The notes beneath the pieces were generated by a model. It had not been told where the DNA came from. It did no database searches and saw only the letters and a list, made by a program, of their open reading frames with translations. DNA of 64,000 bases from Streptomyces sp. RFCAC02 (lineage in GTDB: Bacteria; Actinomycetota; Actinomycetes; Streptomycetales; Streptomycetaceae). Location of the stretch: contig NZ_SAUH01000001.1 of NCBI RefSeq assembly GCF_004193175.1, positions 1,095,501-1,159,500 on the forward strand. Reading direction: 5' to 3'. A program made the translations under genes and the position numbers. Below are positions 7,813-22,915 of this stretch, piece by piece. Each line of letters begins with the position of its first letter. The first letter of the stretch is position 1.

Positions 7813-8058
7813 TCAGTCGGTGAATGCGTGCCTTCGGTGCGCGGCGGCGAAATAGCGCGCGTCCGAAACCTGCGACGGTGACACGTACGCCACCGGCTCC
7901 CCCCGGTGCACTTTGTCATATGCCTCGTGCACACAACGCAGACGGTCGTCGAACGCACTTCCGGGGAAGTACCCGGCCAGCGCGTGGACGGCTTCCTCCC
8001 GTGAGGCGTGCGCCTCACGGATGAGGAAAGCTGCCTTTTCTATCATCAGGGCGTCCAC
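7813..8058 (-). CDS. Hypothetical 81-residue protein
   Basis: An 81-residue protein with an N-terminal helix (MIEKAAFLIREAHASREEAVHALAGYF) and a C-terminal segment rich in His and aromatic residues. A GGGGTGGG ribosome site precedes the GTG at 8058; an ATG four codons in is an alternative start. I do not recognise the family. It shares a strand with dnaE downstream (81 bp gap) and is bounded on its 3' side by a strong terminator. Confidence 0.6.
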   Translation of the reverse strand: MDALMIEKAAFLIREAHASREEAVHALAGYFPGSAFDDRLRCVHEAYDKVHRGEPVAYVSPSQVSDARYFAAAHRRHAFTD

Positions 8059-8139
8059 GGCAACCCACCCCTTTCATGGAGTAGTTCTCACTCCCGAAGG
8101 TAGCGCCGCGGATTTCCCGTATCGGTAAAGCGGATTCCA

Positions 8140-11679
<3,540 letters not shown>

Positions 11680-11894
11680 TCCACGGGCCTTCCGCAGCAG
11701 GGGTGGTTTCGCTCACCGACCCTACCCCCACCCCCCTCCGGTCCCGAGCCGCCCACACATCGCGGCCCGCCCCGTGTTTCCCCAGGTCAACAGGGGTTAC
11801 GCCCCGGACGTCCGAGGTCAGCGCGATGGTCACGGAACCATATCCGCCGGGGTCTTTATGACGTTCATACGAACGACCTGGCACACTCGCCACG

Positions 11895-12623
11895 ATGGGC
11901 AGAACAGGTTTCCCGGCTCGGTCCGCGGCACCGCGCCCCTCCGGGGTGGGCACCGCGGGCCTGCGCGTGCTGCGCGCGGCGGTCTTCACCGCCCTGTGCG
12001 TCACCCTGTCCGCCGGTGCCCACATCCTGCTCTCCGGTACGCCACTCCCCGCAGCGACGGCCGCCCCCGTGGCCGCCGCCGTCTTCGCGCTCGCCCTGCT
12101 GCTCGCGGGCGACCGGGAGCGCGGCTTCTGGTCCATCGCCGCCCTCCTGGTGCCGCTCCAGCTCGCCGCGGACACCGTGTTCACGACCGGGCAGGCCACG
12201 TGTTACGGACCCGGCGGCGGCCCCGTCACGGGCCCCCTGCGGATGCTCGGCCTCGACCTCCTGTGCGGCGGCGGCGATCTCGGCGGCTCACTGTCCGGCC
12301 TCACGTCCGTACCCGCCGGCCCCCTGGGCGGCCCCCTCGGCGGCCCCCTGGCCCTGCTCGCCGCGCACATCGCGGTCGGACTGCTCGCCGCGTGCTGGCT
12401 GCGCGGCGGCGAGGCGGCGCTCGCCAGCGCGCTGCGGTCGGCCGTCGCCGTCACGTTCCGGCCGCTGCTGCTCGCCGTCGCCGCGGTCCACGCCGGCCGC
12501 TCCGGGCGCCGCACCGCCGCGCCGCGGGCGGGCCGGCGCGAGGAGCCGGCTCCGCGCTCCCCGCTGCTCGCGCACTCCGTTCTCCGCCGCGGTCCGCCGG
12601 CGCCCGCCGCGCTCGCCTCCTGA
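11895..12623 (+). CDS. Integral membrane protein
   Basis: A 242-residue protein with about four membrane segments in the first 170 residues (VLRAAVFTALCVTLSAGAHILL, VAAAVFALALLLAGDR, WSIAALLVPLQLAADTVFT, LALLAAHIAVGLLAACWL) and an Arg/Pro-rich tail. A glycine/proline-rich loop repeats GPLGGPLGGPL. The family is not recognised beyond a Streptomyces membrane protein; its neighbour 61 bp downstream is a membrane-anchored DsbA-like thioredoxin, so a role with extracytoplasmic thiol chemistry is possible but only inferred. Confidence 0.7.
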   Translation: MGRTGFPARSAAPRPSGVGTAGLRVLRAAVFTALCVTLSAGAHILLSGTPLPAATAAPVAAAVFALALLLAGDRERGFWSIAALLVPLQLAADTVFTTGQATCYGPGGGPVTGPLRMLGLDLLCGGGDLGGSLSGLTSVPAGPLGGPLGGPLALLAAHIAVGLLAACWLRGGEAALASALRSAVAVTFRPLLLAVAAVHAGRSGRRTAAPRAGRREEPAPRSPLLAHSVLRRGPPAPAALAS

Positions 12624-12684
12624 GCGCGCGACCGCCAGCCCCGCCGTCCACCGGCACAGGACCCCACACACGGAGATCACCATC

Positions 12685-13530
12685 ATGAGCAAGCGCAATT
12701 CCGCCGAGGCCAAGCGCGCCGCCCGGGAACGCCTCCAGGCCGAACGGGAGCGCGAGGCGCGCCGCGCCCGGCTCCGCCGGCGCCTCACCGTCGCCGGCTC
12801 GGCCGTCGTCGTCCTCGGCATAGCCGCCGGCGTCGGTGTCGTCGTCGCCAACCAGGACGGCGGCGGGCACGACGACACGAACTGGTCCGCCGTCCGCGAC
12901 CAGATCGACGGCAAGGCCGCGGAGGCCGAGTCCGCCGCCTTCGCCGACGGCGCCCCCGCCAACACCGCCGGCGACGACGGCCTGACCGTCCGCGTCGGCG
13001 ACGAGGACGCCCCCAACACCCTGACGCTCTACGAGGACCCGCGCTGCCCGATCTGCGCCACCATGGAGCAGACCCTTGGAGAAACGATCCAGCAGGGCGT
13101 CGAGGACGGCACCTACAACATCGAGTACGTCTTCGGCACCTTCCTCGACGACAGCCTCGGCGGCAGCGGCTCGAAGAACGCGCTCAGCGCCCTCGCCGCC
13201 GCGCTCGACGTGAGCCCCGAGGCGTTCACCGCCTACCACGAGGCCCTCTACTCGGCCGACAACCACCCGGACGAGCAGACCGACGCGTACGCGGACGACC
13301 AGACGCTGATCGACATCGCGCAGAGCGTGCCCGAGCTGAAGGACAACGCGGACTTCTCAGCGGCCGTCGAGAACAGCAGCTACGCCGTCTGGGCGCTGAA
13401 GATGTCGGACAAGTTCGACAGCACGGAGGACGTCACCGGCACGCCGACCCTGCGCTACAACGGCGAGATCGTCGACACGCCGCAGTCCCCCGAGGCGTTC
13501 GAGCAGATGATCAGCGAGAACAGCCAGTAG
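12685..13530 (+). CDS. Membrane-anchored DsbA-like thioredoxin-fold protein
   Basis: The 281-residue protein has a highly charged N-terminus, one membrane anchor at about residues 34-56 and an extracytoplasmic thioredoxin fold. The active site is C-P-I-C (Cys121 and Cys124, in YEDPRCPICATMEQ), and the cis-proline loop is VTGTPTLRYNG. The large helical insert between them matches the DsbA/DSBA-like thioredoxin family. It should act in the cell envelope as a thiol oxidoreductase; whether it oxidises or reduces cannot be told from the sequence. ATG at 12685 is preceded by CGGAGAT. Confidence 0.85.
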   Translation: MSKRNSAEAKRAARERLQAEREREARRARLRRRLTVAGSAVVVLGIAAGVGVVVANQDGGGHDDTNWSAVRDQIDGKAAEAESAAFADGAPANTAGDDGLTVRVGDEDAPNTLTLYEDPRCPICATMEQTLGETIQQGVEDGTYNIEYVFGTFLDDSLGGSGSKNALSALAAALDVSPEAFTAYHEALYSADNHPDEQTDAYADDQTLIDIAQSVPELKDNADFSAAVENSSYAVWALKMSDKFDSTEDVTGTPTLRYNGEIVDTPQSPEAFEQMISENSQ

Positions 13531-13542
13531 ACACCGCGGTGA

Positions 13543-13568
13543 GGGCGGCGCGGGCCACCGCGCCGCCC
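13543..13568. terminator. Hairpin terminator between convergent genes
   Basis: A perfect 11-bp stem (gggcggcgcgg with its complement) and gcca loop lie in the 43-bp space between the stop codons of the DsbA-like and hydrolase genes. Confidence 0.6.
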
Positions 13569-13573
13569 CTCCG

Positions 13574-14152
13574 TCACCCGTCGAGCGACGCCAGGAACTC
13601 CTCGGCCAGCCGCCAGGTCTCCTCGGCCGCCTCGGCATCCCAGTCCGGCAGCCCCGGGTCCGTGTACAGGTGGCCCGCGCCCGGGTGCCGGAAGACCTCG
13701 ACATCGGCGCCGGCCCGCCGCATCCGCAGGTACCAGGCCGTCAGCCAGTCGTGCGTCTCGAACGGGTCGGGGTCGGCGACGTGCAGCTGCACCGGCAGGT
13801 CGTCCGCCGCCGCGTCGTCGGCGATGTCCGCCGTGCCGTGCAGGAGCAGCGCCCCCCGCGCCCGCTCGTCGCCGAGCGCCACCGTCTGCGCGAGCGAGGC
13901 GCCGAGCGAGAAGCCGGCGTAGACGAGACCGGCGTCCGAGTGCGGGGCGGCGGCGGCCACCGCGCGCCGCAGCAGTTCGTCCCGCCCGATCTCCTCGCTG
14001 ATCGCCATTCCCTCCTCGACCGTCTGTGCCGTCCGGCCATCGAACAGGTCCGGCACGTGCACGCGGTGTCCCGCCGCCCGCAGCCGCCCGGCGGCGTCCC
14101 GCACGGCGGGCCGCAGACCGTGGACGGAATGGAAGAGGATGACATCGCTCAC
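13574..14152 (-). CDS. Dienelactone-hydrolase-family alpha/beta hydrolase
   Basis: A 192-residue alpha/beta hydrolase: N-terminal VILFHSVHGLRPAV strand, nucleophile elbow YAGFSLGAS (Ser in the place where classical dienelactone hydrolases have Cys), acid in the DPDPFETHDW region and the histidine in FRHPGAGHLYTDP. The last motif is highly typical of the DLH family. The substrate is unknown. GTG at 14152 is chosen; the reading frame continues upstream without a better start. It converges with the DsbA-like gene across a hairpin terminator and diverges from the MscS gene. Confidence 0.8.
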   Translation of the reverse strand: MSDVILFHSVHGLRPAVRDAAGRLRAAGHRVHVPDLFDGRTAQTVEEGMAISEEIGRDELLRRAVAAAAPHSDAGLVYAGFSLGASLAQTVALGDERARGALLLHGTADIADDAAADDLPVQLHVADPDPFETHDWLTAWYLRMRRAGADVEVFRHPGAGHLYTDPGLPDWDAEAAEETWRLAEEFLASLDG

Positions 14153-14285
14153 GGTCTGAAGGCGTCCTTTCCCGGGGTACGCGTGGGGATGATGGATGTG
14201 TGGGCCGGACCAGCCGGGCCACCACCATCCTGGCAGACGAACCGGCCGGCCCGCCGCGCGGCCGCCGCCCCCAGTGGAGGACTCC

Positions 14286-15398
14286 ATGGACGACGTGTTG
14301 CGGTCACTTCTGGTGATCGGCGGCACCCTCGCGCTCACGCTGCTGGCCGGCTGGCTCATCGACCGCGCCCTGTCATCGGCCGACGCCCGGCACCACGACA
14401 CACGTCTGTGGGGTCTGATGCGCCGCTGCAGCGCGCCGCTCCAGCTCCTCCTCGCGGCCTCCGCCGTCCGCGTCGCCTACGCCGCCTTCGACCTCAGCCT
14501 GCGGCGCGACGACATCATGGAGAGCCTGCTCGCGACCATCGCCATCGCCGCCGCGGCCTGGCTCGCCATACGGCTCGCCGGCGCCGTCGCCGAGAACTCC
14601 CTCGCACGCTACGAGTCCCGCACCCAGGACCTGGCCCGCGTCCGGCAGTTCCGCACCCAGCTCACGATGCTGCGCCGCGTCGTCACGACGATCCTGGCCA
14701 TCGTCGCGGTGGCGGTCACGATCCTGGTGCTCTTCCCCGACCTGCGCACCCTGGGCGCCTCGATGCTGGCGTCGGCCGGCGTCATCGGCGTCATCGCCGG
14801 TGTGGCGGCCCAGTCGATGCTGGGCAACCTCTTCGCCGGCCTGCAGATCGCGTTCGGCGACTCGGTGAAGATCGGCGACACGGTCGTCGTGGACGGCGAG
14901 TGGGGCACGGTGGAGGAGATCTCCCTCGCGTTCCTGACGATCCGCATCTGGGACGACCGTCGCCTGACGATGCCCGTCTCGTACTTCAACAGCAAGCCGT
15001 ACGAGAACTGGTCCCGCGGCGGCAACGAACTGACCGGCACGGTCTTCCTCTACCTGGACCACGCGACACCGATCCCCGAGCTGCGCAAGCACCTGCAGGA
15101 GTTCCTGCTGGGCCGCAAGGACTGGGACGGCCGGAGCTGGAGCCTGGTGGTGACGGACACGACTCCGTCCGCGATCCAGGTACGCGCCGCGATGTCCACC
15201 CGCAATTCCGACGACGCGTGGAACCTGCGCTGCGCGGTACGCGAGGAACTCATCGCCTGGCTGGGTGAGACCCACCCCTACGCACTCCCGAGGGTGGCGA
15301 CATCACAGGCGGCGACACCACCGGACCACCGCTTGCCGCACCAGCACACGGCACAGACCACCACCACGAACCACCACACGACGACCCACGTCCACTGA
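14286..15398 (+). CDS. MscS-family mechanosensitive channel with His/Thr-rich tail
   Basis: A 370-residue protein with four membrane segments and a typical MscS pore and beta domain: LGASMLASAGVIGVIAGVAAQSMLGNLFAGLQIAF followed by VKIGDTVVVDGEWGTVEEISLAFLTIRIWDDRRLTMPVSYF. It would act as an osmotic safety valve or ion channel in the membrane. The last about 30 residues after the conserved domain (PDHRLPHQHTAQ onward) are almost entirely His, Thr, Asn and Gln, which is unusual. ATG at 14286 follows GTGGAGG. It converges with the antiporter gene, 24 bp between stops. Confidence 0.88.
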   Translation: MDDVLRSLLVIGGTLALTLLAGWLIDRALSSADARHHDTRLWGLMRRCSAPLQLLLAASAVRVAYAAFDLSLRRDDIMESLLATIAIAAAAWLAIRLAGAVAENSLARYESRTQDLARVRQFRTQLTMLRRVVTTILAIVAVAVTILVLFPDLRTLGASMLASAGVIGVIAGVAAQSMLGNLFAGLQIAFGDSVKIGDTVVVDGEWGTVEEISLAFLTIRIWDDRRLTMPVSYFNSKPYENWSRGGNELTGTVFLYLDHATPIPELRKHLQEFLLGRKDWDGRSWSLVVTDTTPSAIQVRAAMSTRNSDDAWNLRCAVREELIAWLGETHPYALPRVATSQAATPPDHRLPHQHTAQTTTTNHHTTTHVH

Positions 15399-15422
15399 CC
15401 CACGCCGGTCCGGCGGCCCGGG

Positions 15423-17012
15423 TCAGCCGTGGGGCAGGCTTGCCCTGTCCAGTTCGCGCAGTGCTCGGTCCACCACGTCCGGGTCGGCGCCCGCCTCGCT
15501 GCGTGCGTCCAGGACCTCGCGCCGCGCGGCGGCCAGCAGTTCCGCGTAGTACGTGTCGACCTGCCGCGTACGCTGCGCGCGCAGGGCCGCGTTCTCCCGG
15601 AGGTCGCCCTCGGCGAGGGACGGCGAGATCCGCACCCCGATGTCGAGCGCCCGGCGCAGCAGCGCCTCCGACATCTCCTCGGTGAGGTCCGCACTCTCCT
15701 CGATCTGCCGCAGCCGCCGCCGTGCCGCCTGCGCCGCGCGGACCGCGAGGTCGTGCTCCTGCTGGTCGGCGATGTCGGTGTCCGCGCGCACGCCGAGCAG
15801 GCCGACCAGCCACGGCAGCGTCAGCCCCTGCAGGACCAGCGTGACGAGCACGACGACGAAAGCGATGAAGATGAGGGCGTCGCGCTGCGGGAAGTCGCCC
15901 CCGTCGTCCACGGCGAGCGGCACGGCGAGCGCCAGGGCGACGGTGGCCACCCCGCGCATGCCGGACCACCACATGATGACGGTCTCCTGCCAGCTGAGCG
16001 GCACCTCCTCGGCGGAGTCCGTGTCCTTGTGCAGCCGCCGCGCGAACCACGCCGCCGGCAGCAGCCACAGCAGCCGGACGCCGATGACGGCGGCCAGCAC
16101 CGCGAGGGCGGCGGGCAGCAGTTCGTCCCAGCGGTCGAGGGTGGTGTCGAGGACGCTGTGCAGTTCGAGCCCGATGAGGCCGAACGCGACGCCCGTCACC
16201 ATGGTGTCCACGACGGCCCAGAAGCTGCCGCCGGTGAGCCGCCCCGCCACGTCGTCCGGGTCGGTCTGCTCGCTCAGGTAGAGGCCGAGCACGAGGACGG
16301 CCAGCACGCCGGAGCCGTGCATCTCCTCCGCGATGACGTACGCCGCGAACGGCAGCAGCAGCGTGAAGCCGACCCTCAGCGTCACATCCCCGAGCAGGGG
16401 CCGCATCAGCGTGACGAGCCAGCCGAGGACGGCGCCCACCGCGACCGCGACGACCGCCGACAGCGCGAAATCGGTCACGGCGGCGGGGAACGAGTACGAG
16501 CCGGCCACGACCGCGCCGATCGCCACGTGGTACAGCGTGATGGCCGTGACGTCGTTGAAGAGGCCCTCGCCCTCCAGGATCGACACCATGCGGCGCGGCA
16601 GCCCGAGCTGTCCGGCGACGGCGGTGGCCGCGATCGGGTCGGGCGGCGCGACGAGCGCGCCCAGCGCGACGGCGGCGGCCAGCGGCATGCCCGCGACGGC
16701 GGCGTCGGCGACGGCGGCCACGACGGCGGTCGTCACGAACACCAGCGCGACGGCGAGCAGCAGGATCGGCCGCACGTTCGCGGTGAACTGGCGCCAGGAC
16801 GTGCGCCGCACCGCCGCGTACAGCAGGGGCGGCAGGACGAGCGGCAGGATCAGGTCCGGCTCGATCTCGATGTCCGGCACGAACGGCGCGACGCCGAGCA
16901 GCCCGCCGAAGAGGGTCATCAGGACGGGCGACGGCAGGTTGAACCGCTCACCGAGCGGCACGGTCAGCAGCGCGCCGAAGAGCAGGGCGAAGAGCAGGGT
17001 GACCTGGTCCAC
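15423..17012 (-). CDS. Na+/H+ antiporter (CPA1 family)
   Basis: A 529-residue transporter with about 12 membrane segments. The CPA1 motifs are clear: GALVAPPDPIAATAVAGQLGLPRRMVSILEGEGLFNDVTAITLY contains the paired acidic residues of the ion site. A hydrophilic C-terminal regulatory domain of about 120 residues (from DTDIADQQEHDLAVRAAQ) is helical. It exchanges cytoplasmic Na+ (or K+) for protons. It is the third gene in a minus-strand set with lspA and rluD; its GTG lies 3 bp after the rluD stop. Confidence 0.88.
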   Translation of the reverse strand: MDQVTLLFALLFGALLTVPLGERFNLPSPVLMTLFGGLLGVAPFVPDIEIEPDLILPLVLPPLLYAAVRRTSWRQFTANVRPILLLAVALVFVTTAVVAAVADAAVAGMPLAAAVALGALVAPPDPIAATAVAGQLGLPRRMVSILEGEGLFNDVTAITLYHVAIGAVVAGSYSFPAAVTDFALSAVVAVAVGAVLGWLVTLMRPLLGDVTLRVGFTLLLPFAAYVIAEEMHGSGVLAVLVLGLYLSEQTDPDDVAGRLTGGSFWAVVDTMVTGVAFGLIGLELHSVLDTTLDRWDELLPAALAVLAAVIGVRLLWLLPAAWFARRLHKDTDSAEEVPLSWQETVIMWWSGMRGVATVALALAVPLAVDDGGDFPQRDALIFIAFVVVLVTLVLQGLTLPWLVGLLGVRADTDIADQQEHDLAVRAAQAARRRLRQIEESADLTEEMSEALLRRALDIGVRISPSLAEGDLRENAALRAQRTRQVDTYYAELLAAARREVLDARSEAGADPDVVDRALRELDRASLPHG

Positions 17013-17015
17013 GTG

Positions 17016-17966
17016 TCAGGCGCTCTCGGCACGCAGCACGTCGAGGGCGTGCCGCAGATCCTCCGGGTAGTCGCTCGCGAAGGCGACCCACCGGCCGTCG
17101 TCGGGGTGGGTGAAGCCCAGCTCCTTGGCGTGGAGCCACTGGCGGGTCAGGCCGAGGCGCCGCGCGAGGGTGGGGTCGGCCCCGTAGGTCGTGTCGCCGA
17201 CGCACGGGTGGCGGTGGGCGGACATGTGGACGCGGATCTGGTGGGTGCGGCCCGTCTCCAGCTTGATGGTCAGGAGGCTCGCGGCCCTGAGCGCCTCGAC
17301 CAGGTCGTAGTGGGTGACGGCGGGCTTGCCGTCGGCCGTGACGGCCCACTTCCAGTCGTGCTGCGGGTGGCGGCCGACGGGCGCGTCGATGGTGCCGCTG
17401 AGCGGGTCGGGGTGGCCCTGGACGAGGGCGTGGTAGCGCTTGTCGACGGTCCGCTCGCGGAACTGCTGCTTCAGCCGCGTGTACGCCCGCTCCGACTTGG
17501 CGACGACCATCAGCCCGGACGTGCCGACGTCCAGGCGGTGGACGACGCCCTGCCGCTCCGCCGCGCCGGAGGTGGCGATGCGGTACCCGGCCGCCGCGAG
17601 GCCCCCGACGACGGTCGGCCCGGTCCAGCCGGGGCTCGGGTGGGCCGCGACGCCGACCGGCTTGTCGACGACGACGAGGTCGGCGTCGTCGTGCACGATC
17701 CGCAGTCCTTCGACGGGCTCGGCGACCACGCGGACGGGGACGGCCGGCGGCGGCATCTCGACCTCGATCCACGATCCGCCGGTCACACGCTCCGACTTGC
17801 CGACCTCGGCGCCGTCGATGCGGACCTTGCCGGCCGCGGCGAGTTCCGCGGCCTTGGTGCGGGAGAACCCGAGCATGCGGGACAGCGCCGCGTCGACGCG
17901 CTCCCCCTCCAGGCCTTCCGGTACGGGCAGGGTGCGGGTCTCGGGCGTCTCCGGAAGCGTGCTCAC
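17016..17966 (-). CDS. rluD: RluD-type 23S rRNA pseudouridine synthase
   Basis: A 316-residue enzyme with an N-terminal S4 RNA-binding domain ([30 protein letters not shown]) and a catalytic domain containing [15 protein letters not shown], whose Asp (about residue 142) is the catalytic nucleophile of the RluA/RluD family. RluD relatives modify helix 69 of 23S rRNA; the exact site is inferred. The lspA-rluD pairing (25 bp gap) is a widespread conserved arrangement. GTG start. Confidence 0.9.
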   Translation of the reverse strand: MSTLPETPETRTLPVPEGLEGERVDAALSRMLGFSRTKAAELAAAGKVRIDGAEVGKSERVTGGSWIEVEMPPPAVPVRVVAEPVEGLRIVHDDADLVVVDKPVGVAAHPSPGWTGPTVVGGLAAAGYRIATSGAAERQGVVHRLDVGTSGLMVVAKSERAYTRLKQQFRERTVDKRYHALVQGHPDPLSGTIDAPVGRHPQHDWKWAVTADGKPAVTHYDLVEALRAASLLTIKLETGRTHQIRVHMSAHRHPCVGDTTYGADPTLARRLGLTRQWLHAKELGFTHPDDGRWVAFASDYPEDLRHALDVLRAESA

Positions 17967-17991
17967 CCCACCGAGTATGCCGGACCGCCCG

Positions 17992-18591
17992 TCAGTCGCG
18001 GTGCACGGTGCCGTCCGGGTCGAGCCCGCGGAACGACAGCAGGACGATCAGGATGCCGCCGCAGACGATCGCCGAATCGGCCAGGTTGAAGACGGCGAAG
18101 TGCTTGGGGGCGATGAAGTCGACCACATGGCCCTGGAGGGCGCCCGGGTCGCGGAGGACGCGGTCGGTGAGGTTGCCGAGAGCGCCGCCGAGGAGCAGGC
18201 CGAGCGCGATGGCCCACGGCGTGCTGTACAGGCGGCGGGCCAGCCGGACGATGACGACGATGACGGCGGCCGCGATGCAGGTGAAGACGATGGTGAGCGC
18301 GGAGCCGATCCCGAAGGCGGCGCCGGCGTTGCGGACGACGGTGAGCCGCAGCCAGTCGCCGATCACATGGATGGCGGGCTCGTTCTCCAGGCCCCTGACG
18401 ACCAGGGTCTTGGTGACCAGGTCGAGGACGTAGGCGAACGCGGCGACGGCCACGAGCACGGCAACACGCCGCCGCCCGCGCGGCGCCGCCCCGGGCTCGT
18501 CCGCGCTCCCGGGGGTCTCCTGGCTCCCCGCCGTCCCGTCCCCGGCCGGGGGGTCGTCGGGGGTCTCGATGGTCCGCTCCGCCTCGCTCAC
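17992..18591 (-). CDS. lspA: Lipoprotein signal peptidase (signal peptidase II)
   Basis: A 199-residue aspartyl protease of the membrane with four hydrophobic segments. Catalytic aspartates are visible in GNLTDRVL and FNLADSAIV, together with the VVDFI motif. It cleaves the signal peptide of diacylglyceryl-modified prolipoproteins. A disordered N-terminal extension of about 45 residues rich in Pro/Glu/Asp precedes helix 1. I prefer GTG at 18591 ([12 protein letters not shown]), which matches the form of the known Streptomyces protein as I remember it. A GTG at 18609 is in frame, but its AGGAG site overlaps the start. Confidence 0.9.
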   Translation of the reverse strand: MSEAERTIETPDDPPAGDGTAGSQETPGSADEPGAAPRGRRRVAVLVAVAAFAYVLDLVTKTLVVRGLENEPAIHVIGDWLRLTVVRNAGAAFGIGSALTIVFTCIAAAVIVVIVRLARRLYSTPWAIALGLLLGGALGNLTDRVLRDPGALQGHVVDFIAPKHFAVFNLADSAIVCGGILIVLLSFRGLDPDGTVHRD

Positions 18592-18669
18592 GGGATGAGA
18601 GTACGACACTCCTGTGCGATCACCGGAAGAAGCGGGCCGAACCGGCCCGCCTCCGCCGCGGGACGTGCC

Positions 18670-19122
18670 CTAGCGGCGTTCCTGTTTCTGCTTGCAGTCG
18701 ACGCACAGGGTGGCGCGCGGGAACGCCTGCATGCGGGCCTTGCCGATGGGGTTGCCGCAGTTCTCGCACAGACCGTAGGTGCCGGCGTCGATCCGCCGGA
18801 GCGCCCGTTCGGTCTGGTGGAGGGTCTCGCGGGCGTTGGACGCGAGGGCCATCTCGTGCTCGCGCGTCACGTTCTTCGACCCGGTGTCGGCCTGGTCGTC
18901 GCCGGCGCCGTCGCCGGAGTCGCGCATGAGGCCGGCGAGCGCCGCCTCGGCCGCTGCGATCTGGCCGCGCAGCCGGTCGGCCTCGGCGGAGAGCCCGGCG
19001 CGCGCGGCGGCGACCTCCTCCTCGGTCCACGGGTCCTCGCCGGTGCGTACGGCGAGGACCCCGGCGCGGGCCGGCGGCGCCGCGGTGGCCGACTCACCGG
19101 CCGTGCTCTTCTTCGCTGCCAC
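18670..19122 (-). CDS. DksA/TraR-type C4 zinc finger protein
   Basis: A 150-residue protein with a coiled-coil-like helical region (about residues 35-110) and a C-terminal zinc finger made by CENC and CVDC within YGLCENCGNPIGKARMQAFPRATLCVDCK. This is the TraR/DksA fold, whose members bind in the RNA polymerase secondary channel. The acidic DxxDxA tip typical of true DksA is not evident in the coiled coil, so a general DksA role is uncertain. It is transcribed divergently from ileS and lies 78 bp upstream of lspA. Confidence 0.85.
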   Translation of the reverse strand: MAAKKSTAGESATAAPPARAGVLAVRTGEDPWTEEEVAAARAGLSAEADRLRGQIAAAEAALAGLMRDSGDGAGDDQADTGSKNVTREHEMALASNARETLHQTERALRRIDAGTYGLCENCGNPIGKARMQAFPRATLCVDCKQKQERR

Positions 19123-19340
19123 CTGCTGGCTCCCGTCCCGTTCCCCTCACGCGCCGCCCGCGTCCTTGGCCGACACGCGATTGTTCACATGGTGTGATCG
19201 TGCTCGTGCACCGTGACCGGAACGATAAGTCGGGCCTGGACGTGCGGCAACGAGGGCGCGCCGGTCTGAGTGCGTTGTGCCCCGCCCGGCCCCCGGTCAA
19301 CCCGGTCGTCCCCGTCGCTCACCGGCCGTACACTGGTCGC

Positions 19341-19637
19341 AGCGAAAGGCGTGGATGGGGACGAGTAGCGTCGTCGAGCGGCCAGGAGCGACCCGGGGAC
19401 GGTGCGAGCCCGGGGGCAGGCGCGGCGCGAAGATCACCCCGGAGCCGCCGGAAGAAAGCCCGCCGCCCCGTGCGGCGGTCCGGTAGACCCGGCGTTCGCG
19501 GCCCAATGAGGGGGTCTCGGCACCCGCCGTGCGCGGCGGCCCGCCGGGGCCAAGGAGGGTGGTACCGCGGGAGCCCGCAGCTCTCGTCCCTCCGTCGGAG
19601 AACGCCACGCCCTGTGTGTCCGCCGGAGGACGATCCG
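19341..19637 (+). ncRNA. T-box riboswitch of ileS (translational, actinobacterial type)
   Basis: The leader carries the T-box core AAGGAGGGTGGTACCGCGGG at 19552-19571, whose GGTACC bulge pairs with the uncharged tRNA acceptor end. A candidate AUC (Ile) specifier lies in GAAGATCACC at 19433-19435. Downstream, a TCCCTCC stretch near 19588-19594 can pair with the ileS GGAGGA ribosome site at 19625-19630, and no T-run terminator is present. The mode is therefore probably translational, as known for actinobacterial ileS T-boxes with a shortened stem I. A TACACT -10-like hexamer at 19329-19334 suggests transcription starts near 19341. Uncharged tRNA-Ile would turn ileS on. Confidence 0.9.
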
Positions 19638-22778
<3,141 letters not shown>

Positions 22779-22840
22779 CCCTCGGCGGTCCGGTCCCGGC
22801 CCCGCGGGAGCGGCCGGGACCGGACCGCCACCGAGCATGC

Positions 22841-22886
22841 CGAAGGGGCGGGTCCCGGACCGATCGGTCCGGGACCCGCCCCTTCG
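22841..22886. terminator. Strong symmetrical bidirectional terminator (46-bp palindrome)
   Basis: A perfect 23+23 bp inverted repeat with no spacer, cgaaggggcgggtcccggac at the left edge and its complement at the right, lies between the convergent ileS and divIVA stop codons. A second, weaker stem (tccggtcccggcc with complement) lies just before it at about 22790-22826. Confidence 0.9.
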
Positions 22887-22915
22887 GCGTGTGGGCTCGA
22901 ACGCCCGTGCTCAGC

